64,000 bases of DNA from an uncultured Flavobacteriaceae bacterium (GTDB taxonomy: Bacteria > Bacteroidota > Bacteroidia > Flavobacteriales > Flavobacteriaceae): assembly GCA_947502495.1 (NCBI GenBank), contig CANNAC010000005.1, positions 124,001 to 188,000 on the forward strand, read 5' to 3'. Shown here piece by piece: positions 27,209 to 35,427 of this stretch. The translations under genes and the position numbers were made by a program. How positions within the stretch are numbered: the stretch's first letter is position 1; every line of letters begins with the position of its first letter. The notes under the pieces are model-generated. The model made no database searches. It saw only the letters and a list, made by a program, of their open reading frames with translations, and had not been told where the DNA came from.

Positions 27209-29038
27209 TTAATTTACTGTTTTTATTTTATATGGAAATATATTTAAAGATTTTTTTTCTAAAAAGAGCAGCAAATTACTATTGAGTGAATCCCATTCTT
27301 TTTGTTCAAATTTTATTTTTTTATTAGGATACAGTTCAATTTCGATACATTGTGTTATTCCTTTATTAACCTCAATACTATTGGTGTATCCTTTTTTTAT
27401 TTCTACTGCTTCAATTTTATCGTTATATAACTCATAGCATAACGCTTTAATATCTTCTTTGGTTACAATTCTATCTCTAGAGAGCAAAGAACGTCTGTAA
27501 GCGTTTAAACGCTCTTCCATGTTTAAATTGTTTCGCCCATTGAAGGTAGTGGTTAATAAGTAACTGCCTTTTTGTTTTATTCCAATTGCCTTGTAAACCT
27601 CTATATCATTTCCGGATTTAATATTATTTGCTTCGTCTCCGTTGGTTGTCCAGTAATCTATTAATAAGTTTTCCTTTTTACTATATGGCTCTAAAGTGAT
27701 ATAATTACTTTCGGTAAGATTCTCTTTTGTTGCAGCTACTTTTTTCTCTAATAACGAAATTAACTGATTTAAGTTTTTAAGATTAGTATGTAAAAAATCA
27801 TTGTTTAAAAACGAAAAGGAAGCACTTTCATCTTTAAGTAATTCAATTAAATGAATTAGATATTCTTTTGCTCCGCGTTGGTCTAGTTTACCAACATTAT
27901 TTCCTCTTACCGTATAATTACCTTTCCCTGTATTTAAGGCGTCTTGAAGTTTTGGAATATATGTTTCGCCATTGGTATTCACAATAGACTTCACATCTAA
28001 AAAGTAATCTTCTGTCTTAATAGGTAAAATATTAATATAGTTTTTAACTTGGTATGTAAAAGAATTCAATTCCCTATTTAAAACAGGAAAAGCATTTAAA
28101 GAACAATGCAGTTTTTGCAATATAGTATTACTTAACACTCTTGAAAACTCAATTTTTAGCCAAGTTATATTTTCAGGAATTTCTAGTTGGTTTACGGTAA
28201 TAAAATCTGTTAAATCATCACAAGCGGAAGCTTTATAAGACTTCACATCTTTTATAGTGATATAATTTTTTTTATAAAATTGTAATACTTGACTTTTTAT
28301 ATTTTGTGTATTTCTAGAAACTTCTTTGAAGATGGATTGTAGCTCAATTTTATTTAACCTACTACTATTGTAAAAGCCTTCTTCTATTTTTAATTCGGCA
28401 TTATTAATAGACCATTTTGCATGTTTTAAATAGTGATAAAACATTTCGCTATTATCCATATCATCTATTTCAAAATACATGGAAATATCTTGTAAAGGCA
28501 ACGCTTTTAAATTACTTTCTATTCCTAAATAAATGGTAGAAGCTGGCAATTCTTCTTTATCCGTTTTTTTAGTTATTCTAGTTTTTTCTTTTTTTCCATC
28601 CAAACTAAAGCATTTGTTTCCGCTAGCTAGATATTTAACATTAGCATTAATAAGGTTAAAATCTTGAACAGGAGAAAAGAAAATGTTTTTTAGTTTTTGC
28701 GAACCTTTTTTTTCAGTAGTTCTCTTTTTAAAATAAAATTGATATTCTGGTTTTATGTTTACTTTATCGTCTAAGGTGTTTGCGTGTAAAATAGCATGAG
28801 CAGGTTTAGAGCCTATTGCCGTTTCTGGGGTCATTAGCTGCACTAACTTTTCTGTAACCCTATTTTGAGATTCGTTTAACTCGGCCTCAATTTTTAAAAT
28901 TTCAGAAGCACAAGCCGAAATTAATAAAGACACTACAGGATCAAAGGACGTTTCAATTTCATTAGCAGCTACTCCCCAAATAGAGGCTGCTTTTTTTACC
29001 ATTCTGTTTTTTATATGTTCGAAAGATTCTGTTTTCAT
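27209..29038 (-). CDS. tssF: type VI secretion baseplate protein TssF
   Basis: A 609-residue protein with the TssF (VasA/ImpG) pattern. The N-terminus reads ENRVTEKLVQLMTPE and then KPAHAILHA, corresponding to the classical F-x-L-x-P-x-x-x-x-P-x-x-x region. A long middle part follows, and near the C-terminus come LNAYRRSLLSRDRIVTKEDIKALCYELY and a final beta domain. Two TssF and one TssG form each wedge of the baseplate. It lies 9 bases after tssE. tssG is in the divergent arm, which is a rearrangement relative to proteobacterial loci. Confidence 0.88.
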   Translation of the reverse strand: MKTESFEHIKNRMVKKAASIWGVAANEIETSFDPVVSLLISACASEILKIEAELNESQNRVTEKLVQLMTPETAIGSKPAHAILHANTLDDKVNIKPEYQFYFKKRTTEKKGSQKLKNIFFSPVQDFNLINANVKYLASGNKCFSLDGKKEKTRITKKTDKEELPASTIYLGIESNLKALPLQDISMYFEIDDMDNSEMFYHYLKHAKWSINNAELKIEEGFYNSSRLNKIELQSIFKEVSRNTQNIKSQVLQFYKKNYITIKDVKSYKASACDDLTDFITVNQLEIPENITWLKIEFSRVLSNTILQKLHCSLNAFPVLNRELNSFTYQVKNYINILPIKTEDYFLDVKSIVNTNGETYIPKLQDALNTGKGNYTVRGNNVGKLDQRGAKEYLIHLIELLKDESASFSFLNNDFLHTNLKNLNQLISLLEKKVAATKENLTESNYITLEPYSKKENLLIDYWTTNGDEANNIKSGNDIEVYKAIGIKQKGSYLLTTTFNGRNNLNMEERLNAYRRSLLSRDRIVTKEDIKALCYELYNDKIEAVEIKKGYTNSIEVNKGITQCIEIELYPNKKIKFEQKEWDSLNSNLLLFLEKKSLNIFPYKIKTVN

Positions 29039-29047
29039 TAGGTAAAT

Positions 29048-29482
29048 TTATTGATATGACAAAGGCCCTATATAAAAGTATTCTACATACTTAAAGTCTT
29101 CGTTAGTTTGTTTTACTTTAGCTCTAATTACAAGGTCTACTCTTTTTTTAATTCTATTTGCTGCGTCTGTGCTTAAAATTTCTTCTTGTTTAATTTTTAC
29201 TTGAACACTAATATTGGTTAGTCTTTTCTCATGTGCCTTTATAGAATCTTCAATAGAGTCTTTAATTAAAGATTTTAATTTGTTAGCACTCTTTAAATTA
29301 TCAAAGTCTAACTCCCAGATAGAACTACCAAAGGTTTCATCAAAAGTACACTCCCCAAAAGATGTTGTATTTATTAAATGAATATAATGCGCTATAGATT
29401 GTTTTATATCACATGTATCATGCTCTTTTTTAGTAAAAAAGCTATCCGGTTTAATTGGTAATTTGTAAAAGCGCTTACTCAT
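29048..29482 (-). CDS. tssE: type VI secretion baseplate protein TssE (gp25-like)
   Basis: A 144-residue protein with the phage gp25/W fold. SIAHYIHLINTTSFGECTFDETFGSSIWELDF contains the conserved GE and FG..(I/W) core, followed by the SIKAHEKRL helix and beta strands. The family's EPR triad is not intact in the classical form, as in other Bacteroidota proteins. TssE is the baseplate subunit that nucleates the sheath. It is the first gene of the minus-strand arm, and a TATATTTAC box lies 12 bases before its ATG. Confidence 0.85.
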   Translation of the reverse strand: MSKRFYKLPIKPDSFFTKKEHDTCDIKQSIAHYIHLINTTSFGECTFDETFGSSIWELDFDNLKSANKLKSLIKDSIEDSIKAHEKRLTNISVQVKIKQEEILSTDAANRIKKRVDLVIRAKVKQTNEDFKYVEYFYIGPLSYQ

Positions 29483-29693
29483 AATTTTGTAAAAGTAAAT
29501 ATAGAATATTAATTATACTAAAATTTCAGATTTTTGTGTTTTAAATACAAAAAGAATTTAATTGACGATTTTTTCTACAAATCATAGATTAAACATTGTT
29601 TAAATACATTTATTTATTACTTTTATTTAATATTATTTTTTAATGTTAGTTAACATTAATTTTAAAAAAACATTAATTATCAAAACACGTTTT
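29483..29693. promoter_or_regulatory. divergent control region of the two T6SS arms
   Basis: This AT-rich gap separates tssE (minus) from the NlpC/P60 gene (plus). On the minus strand TATATTTAC (29495-29503) is a candidate -7 box for tssE. On the plus strand several A/T-rich stretches could serve, but none matches TAnnTTTG exactly. No gene was seen. Confidence 0.4.
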
Positions 29694-30692
29694 ATGAATA
29701 ATAAATTCCTTCTTTTCATAACCCTTTTAGCTGCCACTTTTACTCATGCACAAAATTCTTTTAAAGGTGTTGTAATAGAAGAAGATACATCTCTCAATGT
29801 TACAAATGCTATTGTAGCAATTGAAGGCACAGCTATTGCTCAACGAACAGATTTAAATGGTGCATTTAATATATTAAAAGACATCCCTAGTGGAGACCAT
29901 GTAGTAACCATTACTAAGGATGGTTATGTTACCAAATACATACTTATTCAAGTGAGTCCTGGTAAAAATATTATACTAGATAATGTTAAAATTGAAGTTA
30001 ACAAACAAGAAAGAAAAAGAAGAGAGAAAGCGATAAAGGCACAACAAAAAGAAGAAAAGAAATCTCAGAAAGAAAAAGATAAGTTTCTTAAAGAATCTCA
30101 AAAGGAAAAAGAAAAAAGAGATAAAACCTTAGAAAAGCAAAAGAAAAAACTTCTTAAAAACAAAAAAGACAATAACGAACTAAATATAGAAAACACTACA
30201 CCTATAGAAGAAACTCCTTTACCTGTAATAGCAGAAGTAACTAGCTTGCAAATAAAATATGGAGCTAAACTAGATGTCACTCCTGAAACAATATCGAATT
30301 CTAAATTATACGAGTTTATTGATAGTTGGGACGGAACAAAATATGTATTAGGTGGAGAAACTAGAGAAGGTATTGATTGCTCTTCATTTACACAAAGACT
30401 TTACACTAGTGTTTATGATATTTACTTAGAACGTACCGCTCAAAAACAATTCGACTCTAAACTAACCGATAAGTTTTCACTGAAAAAATTCTTACGTGAA
30501 GGCGATTTAATTTTCTTTGAAGGTTCTGGTGAAAACAAAGAAGTGATTGTTCATGTTGGCATATTTCTTCATAACGGCTATTTTGTACATGCAACTTCTT
30601 ACACCAAAGACAATGGTTTATCTGGAGTACAAATAAGCAATTTAACAGATTCGTTTTGGACAAAAAGGTTTGTAGCTGGAGGAAGAAGATAA
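29694..30692 (+). CDS. secreted NlpC/P60 peptidoglycan hydrolase with carboxypeptidase-regulatory-like domain
   Basis: The start was placed at the ATG at 29694, because the residues that follow form a clean signal peptide (1-20, ending THAQ); an upstream ATG at 29643 would hide it. Mature layout: a carboxypeptidase-regulatory-like beta domain (about 22-100), a strongly charged Lys/Glu coiled coil (about 105-160), and an NlpC/P60 domain (about 195-332) with Cys229 in GIDCSSF and His287 in HVGIF. It is the first gene of the plus-strand arm. The likely job is local cutting of peptidoglycan so the secretion complex can span the envelope. An effector role is less likely given the Sec signal. Confidence 0.85.
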   Translation: MNNKFLLFITLLAATFTHAQNSFKGVVIEEDTSLNVTNAIVAIEGTAIAQRTDLNGAFNILKDIPSGDHVVTITKDGYVTKYILIQVSPGKNIILDNVKIEVNKQERKRREKAIKAQQKEEKKSQKEKDKFLKESQKEKEKRDKTLEKQKKKLLKNKKDNNELNIENTTPIEETPLPVIAEVTSLQIKYGAKLDVTPETISNSKLYEFIDSWDGTKYVLGGETREGIDCSSFTQRLYTSVYDIYLERTAQKQFDSKLTDKFSLKKFLREGDLIFFEGSGENKEVIVHVGIFLHNGYFVHATSYTKDNGLSGVQISNLTDSFWTKRFVAGGRR

Positions 30693-30708
30693 AAAAGGAA
30701 ACAGTGGT

Positions 30709-31623
30709 ATGAATACAGATGAATTAGAAGCAATATTTGAAGAACTAATTTCTGTTTATCAAAACTTAAAAGCGGAAGTAATAGTTGCCGACTTGAAAAA
30801 GAACACAACTATTCATGAAGATGATATAATAATAAAGAACAAAAGCACCTTTAAAAGGTCTCACAGAAGAGACATCTTAGATTTTGGTAATGTAGATGAA
30901 GATGGTAAACTACATATAAACCTAAGTAGAAACGGTTTGTATGATCATTTACCAGAAGGTTTATTTCATACCAAAGATACCTCTAAAGGTAGCATTGGTT
31001 TTTCAGAGTTAAGAAAAACCTATAAAGAGGAAGAAATTAAAGCTCGACACTTTTTTTCACCATTGGAAAATGAGTTTTTTAGTCAGAAATTGAAAATTGA
31101 AAGTAAAGAACAAGATTTACTAAATAATTTTCTAAATTTAGAAGATGAATTTTTAATAAAATTCTGGAAAGTAGATGCATCTATCCCTAAAAAGTATTTA
31201 CTTAAATTATTAAAACTATTGCCATATAGTTACAAAATAGCTGGAGATTTAGAACTCACTAGTCTTTGTTTAGAAAATATTATCAATAAAAAAGTAAAAA
31301 TTAAGAAAGTATATAGTCCAAAAACAACTTTTAAACGTAAGTTAAATAGTACAGATAATTATTTGGGTACCAGTTTTACCCTAACCAATAAAAAGGATTC
31401 GATTTTACAACCAGTTTATCAAGTGGAAATCGGACCAGTTTTAGAAGATAATATTGAAGATTATTTACAAAAAGACGGCTTTACAAAATTCTTAAATGTT
31501 TTTTATGATTATTTTTTTCCAATAGAGGTAGAAATAAAAACATCATTTAAAGTTAACCTTAAAGATGGTTTTTTATTAAGTAAAGAAAAAGAACCAATAA
31601 TAGGTTTAACAACATTAATATAA
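30709..31623 (+). CDS. tssG: type VI secretion baseplate protein TssG
   Basis: A 304-residue protein. The segment NLSRNGLYDHLPEGLFHT (about residues 66-84) corresponds to the TssG/ImpH/VasB signature near the N-terminus, and the rest is divergent, as usual for Bacteroidota TssG. TssG is the wedge partner of TssF. It lies 16 bases after the NlpC/P60 gene and 11 bases before tssN, in one transcript. Family identity rests on the signature, the size and the otherwise missing TssG in the locus. Confidence 0.8.
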   Translation: MNTDELEAIFEELISVYQNLKAEVIVADLKKNTTIHEDDIIIKNKSTFKRSHRRDILDFGNVDEDGKLHINLSRNGLYDHLPEGLFHTKDTSKGSIGFSELRKTYKEEEIKARHFFSPLENEFFSQKLKIESKEQDLLNNFLNLEDEFLIKFWKVDASIPKKYLLKLLKLLPYSYKIAGDLELTSLCLENIINKKVKIKKVYSPKTTFKRKLNSTDNYLGTSFTLTNKKDSILQPVYQVEIGPVLEDNIEDYLQKDGFTKFLNVFYDYFFPIEVEIKTSFKVNLKDGFLLSKEKEPIIGLTTLI

Positions 31624-31634
31624 TTATACAAGGT

Positions 31635-32510
31635 ATGAATGCATTAACCCATATAATGAACGGAAACATGTTTAAACTAAGTTTAGGCTTGTTTTTTATT
31701 AGCTCTATTATTCTTGGTTTAATGAAAAAGATACGAGCGATCTTTAACAAAAACAAAAAGGCAGCAATACTATACTTACTTTTTATTCTTGTAACCTTTG
31801 CTCTTACTGCCTTACTTAGCTCACATTTTGTTTTAAATGACACGCCACTAAACAGTTTTATTGGTATTCAACTTGTGTTTTTTGGACTAGGTATTTTACA
31901 CCTACATGTAATGGATAAATACTTTCCTGACTTAAAGAAAGATAAATCTGGAATATTTTACGAGCTACTATTTACTATAATTATATTATGTATTGGTCTT
32001 ATCGCTTACATGAATGTAGTACATAGATTTAGACCAAATTTCAGCATTTTATTTTTAGGAACAAGTTTATGTTTTATCACGCCATTTTTATTTCAAAAAC
32101 TGTATCAGTTTGCCTTTAGCATTCCTGTACCTGTATATAAAAAATGGTTATTTCCTTTAGATGGAAGTATTAAAGATCCAACAAAAAACGAATTAACAAA
32201 TCCGGCTGTTATTAGTTTTGAGTTTCAGAAAAAATTCGAGATTAATGAAATCACAAACTTTAGAATAAAAGCTCCTGAAAATATGGAGTTTGGCAAACTC
32301 TTTTATTTCTTCATTAATGATTATAATGAAAGACATCCAGAAAGTACCATAGAGTATCTAGATCCTAATAACATGCAACCTCAAGAATGGGTTTTCTATT
32401 TTAAACCCAATTGGTTAGGAAACATAAAGCATATCAATTTTGAAAAAACAGTAGTAAATAATGATATTCATGAAAATGATGTCATTGTTTGTCAAAGAGT
32501 AAATAAATAA
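31635..32510 (+). CDS. tssN: type VI secretion inner-membrane protein TssN (subtype iii)
   Basis: A 291-residue protein with about five membrane helices in the first 165 residues (for example 13-30, 42-62, 75-92, 108-127 and 137-155) and a cytoplasmic C-terminal domain of about 125 residues. That domain contains FEFQKKFEINEITNFRIKAPENMEFGKLF and ends QEWVFYFKPNWLG. This is the TssN layout, the core membrane component of Bacteroidota T6SS. It follows tssG by 11 bases; the 230-base gap after it separates the structural arm from the tube and effector genes. Confidence 0.88.
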   Translation: MNALTHIMNGNMFKLSLGLFFISSIILGLMKKIRAIFNKNKKAAILYLLFILVTFALTALLSSHFVLNDTPLNSFIGIQLVFFGLGILHLHVMDKYFPDLKKDKSGIFYELLFTIIILCIGLIAYMNVVHRFRPNFSILFLGTSLCFITPFLFQKLYQFAFSIPVPVYKKWLFPLDGSIKDPTKNELTNPAVISFEFQKKFEINEITNFRIKAPENMEFGKLFYFFINDYNERHPESTIEYLDPNNMQPQEWVFYFKPNWLGNIKHINFEKTVVNNDIHENDVIVCQRVNK

Positions 32511-32740
32511 AATACAGTACACCGAATCTTTAGAAATATTAGTATTTCTAATGACCTGCATAAAAAATAAATAAAATAAAAAGTGCCTTTGTGTTAACTT
32601 TTTATTTTAGAGAGTATTAAATAGTAAATAAATTAAGTTATAGCTTTTTAAAAATTGTGGTACTTAGTAAAACACTACAATTATAAATAGTTCAAAAACC
32701 TTTTTATCATTTGTTAATTATTAATTAAAATTCAATTATT

Positions 32741-33130
32741 ATGTCATTTAAATCAAAACTAAATGTTGGTGGAAAAGAGTACAACGTACTAAACTGTAGT
32801 TATGAGCTGCACCAAGAAACTGACGCAACCGGACGCCCTTCTTCTATAACTAGAGGAGGTAAAATTAAAATCACTGTAGAATCTACTGCAGATACATCTT
32901 TATCAGATTGGATGTTCAACAACTTTGAACGTAAAGACGGATCTATTACTTTCTTAAAAAGAGATACAGATGCCAAAGCTAAAGAATTAAAATTCACAGA
33001 AGCTTACATGATCAATTATAGCGAAAAATTCGACCATTCAGGAGACAATCCTATGGCTGAAACTGTAGTTATTTCGGCAAAAACTATAGGTATAGGAAAC
33101 GGAGAGCACATTAACGAGTGGACTTCATAA
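32741..33130 (+). CDS. tssD: type VI secretion tube protein TssD (Hcp), first copy
   Basis: A 129-residue Hcp-fold protein starting MSFKSKLNVGGKEYNVLNCSY, with SDWMFNNFERKDGSITF and LKFTEAYMINYSEKFDHSGDNPMAETVVISAKTIGIG. These are hallmarks of Bacteroidota TssD. Hexameric rings of this protein stack into the expelled tube. A 230-base gap with AT-rich DNA upstream suggests its own promoter, though no perfect TAnnTTTG box was found. A 13-bp hairpin follows the stop codon. It is probably the main tube protein because of its promoter-proximal place. Confidence 0.93.
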   Translation: MSFKSKLNVGGKEYNVLNCSYELHQETDATGRPSSITRGGKIKITVESTADTSLSDWMFNNFERKDGSITFLKRDTDAKAKELKFTEAYMINYSEKFDHSGDNPMAETVVISAKTIGIGNGEHINEWTS

Positions 33131-33157
33131 TTTCGTATTTCATTATAATACATTCAA

Positions 33158-33189
33158 AATTTAAGGAGTGTAAACCCACTCCTTAAATT
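33158..33189 (+). terminator. hairpin between the two tssD copies (attenuator or processing site)
   Basis: AATTTAAGGAGTG (33158-33170) is the exact reverse complement of CACTCCTTAAATT (33177-33189) with a 6-base loop. The following T-run is weak. It could partly terminate or stabilise the upstream mRNA, which would make the first tssD more abundant than the downstream genes. Confidence 0.6.
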
Positions 33190-33224
33190 TATGCTACACC
33201 ATTAATTAATATAAATCACAGGTC

Positions 33225-33623
33225 ATGTCTTTTTTAGCAAAATTAAGTATAGATGATCAAGAGTATAATGTACTTTCATTTTCTTTTGATGTTGCCCAAC
33301 AAGTACACCATGGTTCTAGTAGACCAACAGGTATGCCAACAATTAATCATTTACATATATTAATTGAATCTTCTAGTAATTCTGGTTTTTTTGCATGGAG
33401 CATTAGTCCGTACGAACAAAAAGATGGCGAGATCATTTTTTATAAAAGAGATGCAATGGCAAGCTCAAGAACTTTAAAATTTACGGGGGCTTTTTGTATT
33501 AATTATAATGAATCTTTTGAAAATAATAGTAAAACCCCAATGTCTACTAGCTTAGTTTTAGCAGTAGAATCCTTAGAGTTAGACGATAGCTTATATCGTA
33601 ATCCTGGAATGGGCATAAATTAA
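33225..33623 (+). CDS. tssD: second TssD/Hcp-like protein
   Basis: A 132-residue paralogue of the first TssD. It shares MSFLAKLSIDDQEYNVLSFSF, HILIESSSNSGFFAWSISPYEQKDGEIIFYKRD and LKFTGAFCINYNESFENNSKTPMSTSLVL. Identity with the first copy looks low to moderate over the same fold. It precedes vgrG by 27 bases. A second, less abundant Hcp placed beside vgrG may be an effector-specific ring or an adaptor at the tube end rather than the bulk tube subunit; that is inference. Confidence 0.88.
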   Translation: MSFLAKLSIDDQEYNVLSFSFDVAQQVHHGSSRPTGMPTINHLHILIESSSNSGFFAWSISPYEQKDGEIIFYKRDAMASSRTLKFTGAFCINYNESFENNSKTPMSTSLVLAVESLELDDSLYRNPGMGIN

Positions 33624-33650
33624 TACTTCTTAATTACAAACTTTTTAACA

Positions 33651-35426
33651 ATGGCTATTCTTTCAACAACACATATACATATAAACGGAAATAAACTTCC
33701 TTACTATAATAGTTGTAGTTTACATCAAGAAATTGGGGAACACCACACACTAGATTTATATTGTTTGTTAGAAACTATTGAAAAATTTTGTGGGGAAAAC
33801 AACCAAGAAATGGAAGAACTCTTGGGAACCATAATTACTATAGAAACTAAATCTTATGCAGGTATAAGTTTTCATGGTACCCTAAAGTTTAAAGGAATTA
33901 TAACAGGATTAAGTTATCAAAAAGGACTGTATTCTAATGCAGGTGACTTAATTTTAATAAAAGCACAAAGTCCTACAATAATTGCAGATGATGGTCCGCA
34001 TCATACTTCTTTCAATGACAAAAGTTTCATAGATATCATGGAAGATACTTTTAGCAATTATGACACTTCTAGATTAAAAATAAATACACAAAATTCAGAC
34101 CTTTCAGAGCCATTAACCTATACCGTACAATACAATGAAAGCTGCTTTAAATTTGCACAACGCATGGCTGCCAGAAATGGAGAATGGATGTACTATGACG
34201 GGGAAGAATTAATGTTTGGTGTAGACACAGAATCCGAAGAATTAGAACTAATACTTGGTAGAGATCTACAAGACCTAAATACCTCTTTAGTTCCCATACC
34301 TCAAAACTTTAATTATTATACCAATGACTATCTTACAGATGATGTTCATGAAAAAGAATCCGCTTCATCCAGCAAATCTAGCAATGGCTATTTTGGTGTA
34401 GTTAACGATAGCTCAAAAGACATTTATGCAAACCCAACAAAGATTTGGGTTAACATTTCTGATGATACCAATGCGAAAAGCAGATTAGATAAATATGTAG
34501 AACTGCAACAAAACGCACTACAAGCCAATCAAGTGAAAATCAACGGTACTTCTGATAATCCTGGCGTAATGTTAGCAACAACAGTAAAAGTATCTCAAAA
34601 TAATTATATCATTACAAAAGTGACACACTCCTACTCTAGTAATGGAGAATATGAAAACTTTTTTGAAGCGACTTCTTCTAACATAAAAACATATCCGAAA
34701 ACAGAAATTAATGCATTTCCTATGGCACAAAGCCAAGTAGCTAAAGTGATAGAAAATCATGATCCTGAAGGAATGGGAAGAATAAAAGTGCAATTTGTTT
34801 GGCAAAAGAAAGACGGATTAACAACACCTTGGATACGTAATATATCGCCAAGTGCCTCACAAGGACAAGGTTTTTTCTTTATCCCAGAAGTAAATGATGA
34901 AGTTCTAGTAGACTTTGAAGGCAGTAATGCAGAAGTTCCTTTTGTAATGGGAGGTGTTTATAACTCGAATGCCATTCCGCCAGAAGGAAGCGCAAACTCT
35001 AGCAACCATATAAAAATGCTAATGAGTAAAAGCGGTTCATTTTTTAAATTAAATGACGAAGATGGTAGTATAACCATTCAGGATAAAGCTGGTAGTTCTA
35101 TCGTTTTAGATGGTAGTGGGAATATTAGTATTACAGCTGCATCTAGCGAAGTTTCTATTTTTGCGCCATCCGAAGTTAGTATTGCTAGTGATGATGAAGT
35201 TTCTATAAACGGTGCATCAGAAGTTAGCATTGTTAGTGGAGACGAAGTTTCTATTAATGGAGGATCAGAAGTTAGTATTGTTAGTGGAGACGAAGTTTCT
35301 ATTAACGGAGGAAAAGAAGTTAACGTAAGCGGTGGTGTGGAAGTTAAAATAACAGGAACAGCGAAAGCAACACTAAGTTCTTCTGGTACTACCTCGGTAG
35401 AAGGGACTATTATTAAACTCAACTAA
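33651..35426 (+). CDS. vgrG: type VI secretion spike protein VgrG (TssI)
   Basis: A 591-residue spike protein. Residues about 1-340 form the gp27-like base, with VQYNESCFKFAQRMAARNGEWMYYDGE. Residues about 360-450 form the OB-fold (MGRIKVQFVW...TPWIRNISP...QGFFFIPEVNDEVLVDFE). The gp5-like needle (about 470-591) contains eight-residue SEVSIxxx/DEVSINGG repeats. It has no extra C-terminal effector domain. It stands one base before the TPR adaptor gene and a few kilobases before the Rhs effector, so it is the likely carrier of the PAAR-Rhs tip. Confidence 0.93.
   Translation: MAILSTTHIHINGNKLPYYNSCSLHQEIGEHHTLDLYCLLETIEKFCGENNQEMEELLGTIITIETKSYAGISFHGTLKFKGIITGLSYQKGLYSNAGDLILIKAQSPTIIADDGPHHTSFNDKSFIDIMEDTFSNYDTSRLKINTQNSDLSEPLTYTVQYNESCFKFAQRMAARNGEWMYYDGEELMFGVDTESEELELILGRDLQDLNTSLVPIPQNFNYYTNDYLTDDVHEKESASSSKSSNGYFGVVNDSSKDIYANPTKIWVNISDDTNAKSRLDKYVELQQNALQANQVKINGTSDNPGVMLATTVKVSQNNYIITKVTHSYSSNGEYENFFEATSSNIKTYPKTEINAFPMAQSQVAKVIENHDPEGMGRIKVQFVWQKKDGLTTPWIRNISPSASQGQGFFFIPEVNDEVLVDFEGSNAEVPFVMGGVYNSNAIPPEGSANSSNHIKMLMSKSGSFFKLNDEDGSITIQDKAGSSIVLDGSGNISITAASSEVSIFAPSEVSIASDDEVSINGASEVSIVSGDEVSINGGSEVSIVSGDEVSINGGKEVNVSGGVEVKITGTAKATLSSSGTTSVEGTIIKLN
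35169..35360 (+). repeat. 48-bp tandem repeats coding the VgrG needle
   Basis: Four successive 48-base units (35169, 35217, 35265 and 35313) encode pairs of eight-residue turns. The second and third are nearly identical (SEVSIVSG plus DEVSINGG). The first and last have drifted. The unit length equals two turns of the needle beta-helix, so copy-number change would lengthen or shorten the spike in frame. Confidence 0.85.
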
Positions 35427-35427
35427 A

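Noticed and set aside
35078..35422. A 114-codon minus-strand frame across the VgrG repeats
   Set aside because: Its repetitive sequence simply mirrors the 48-base needle repeats of vgrG.
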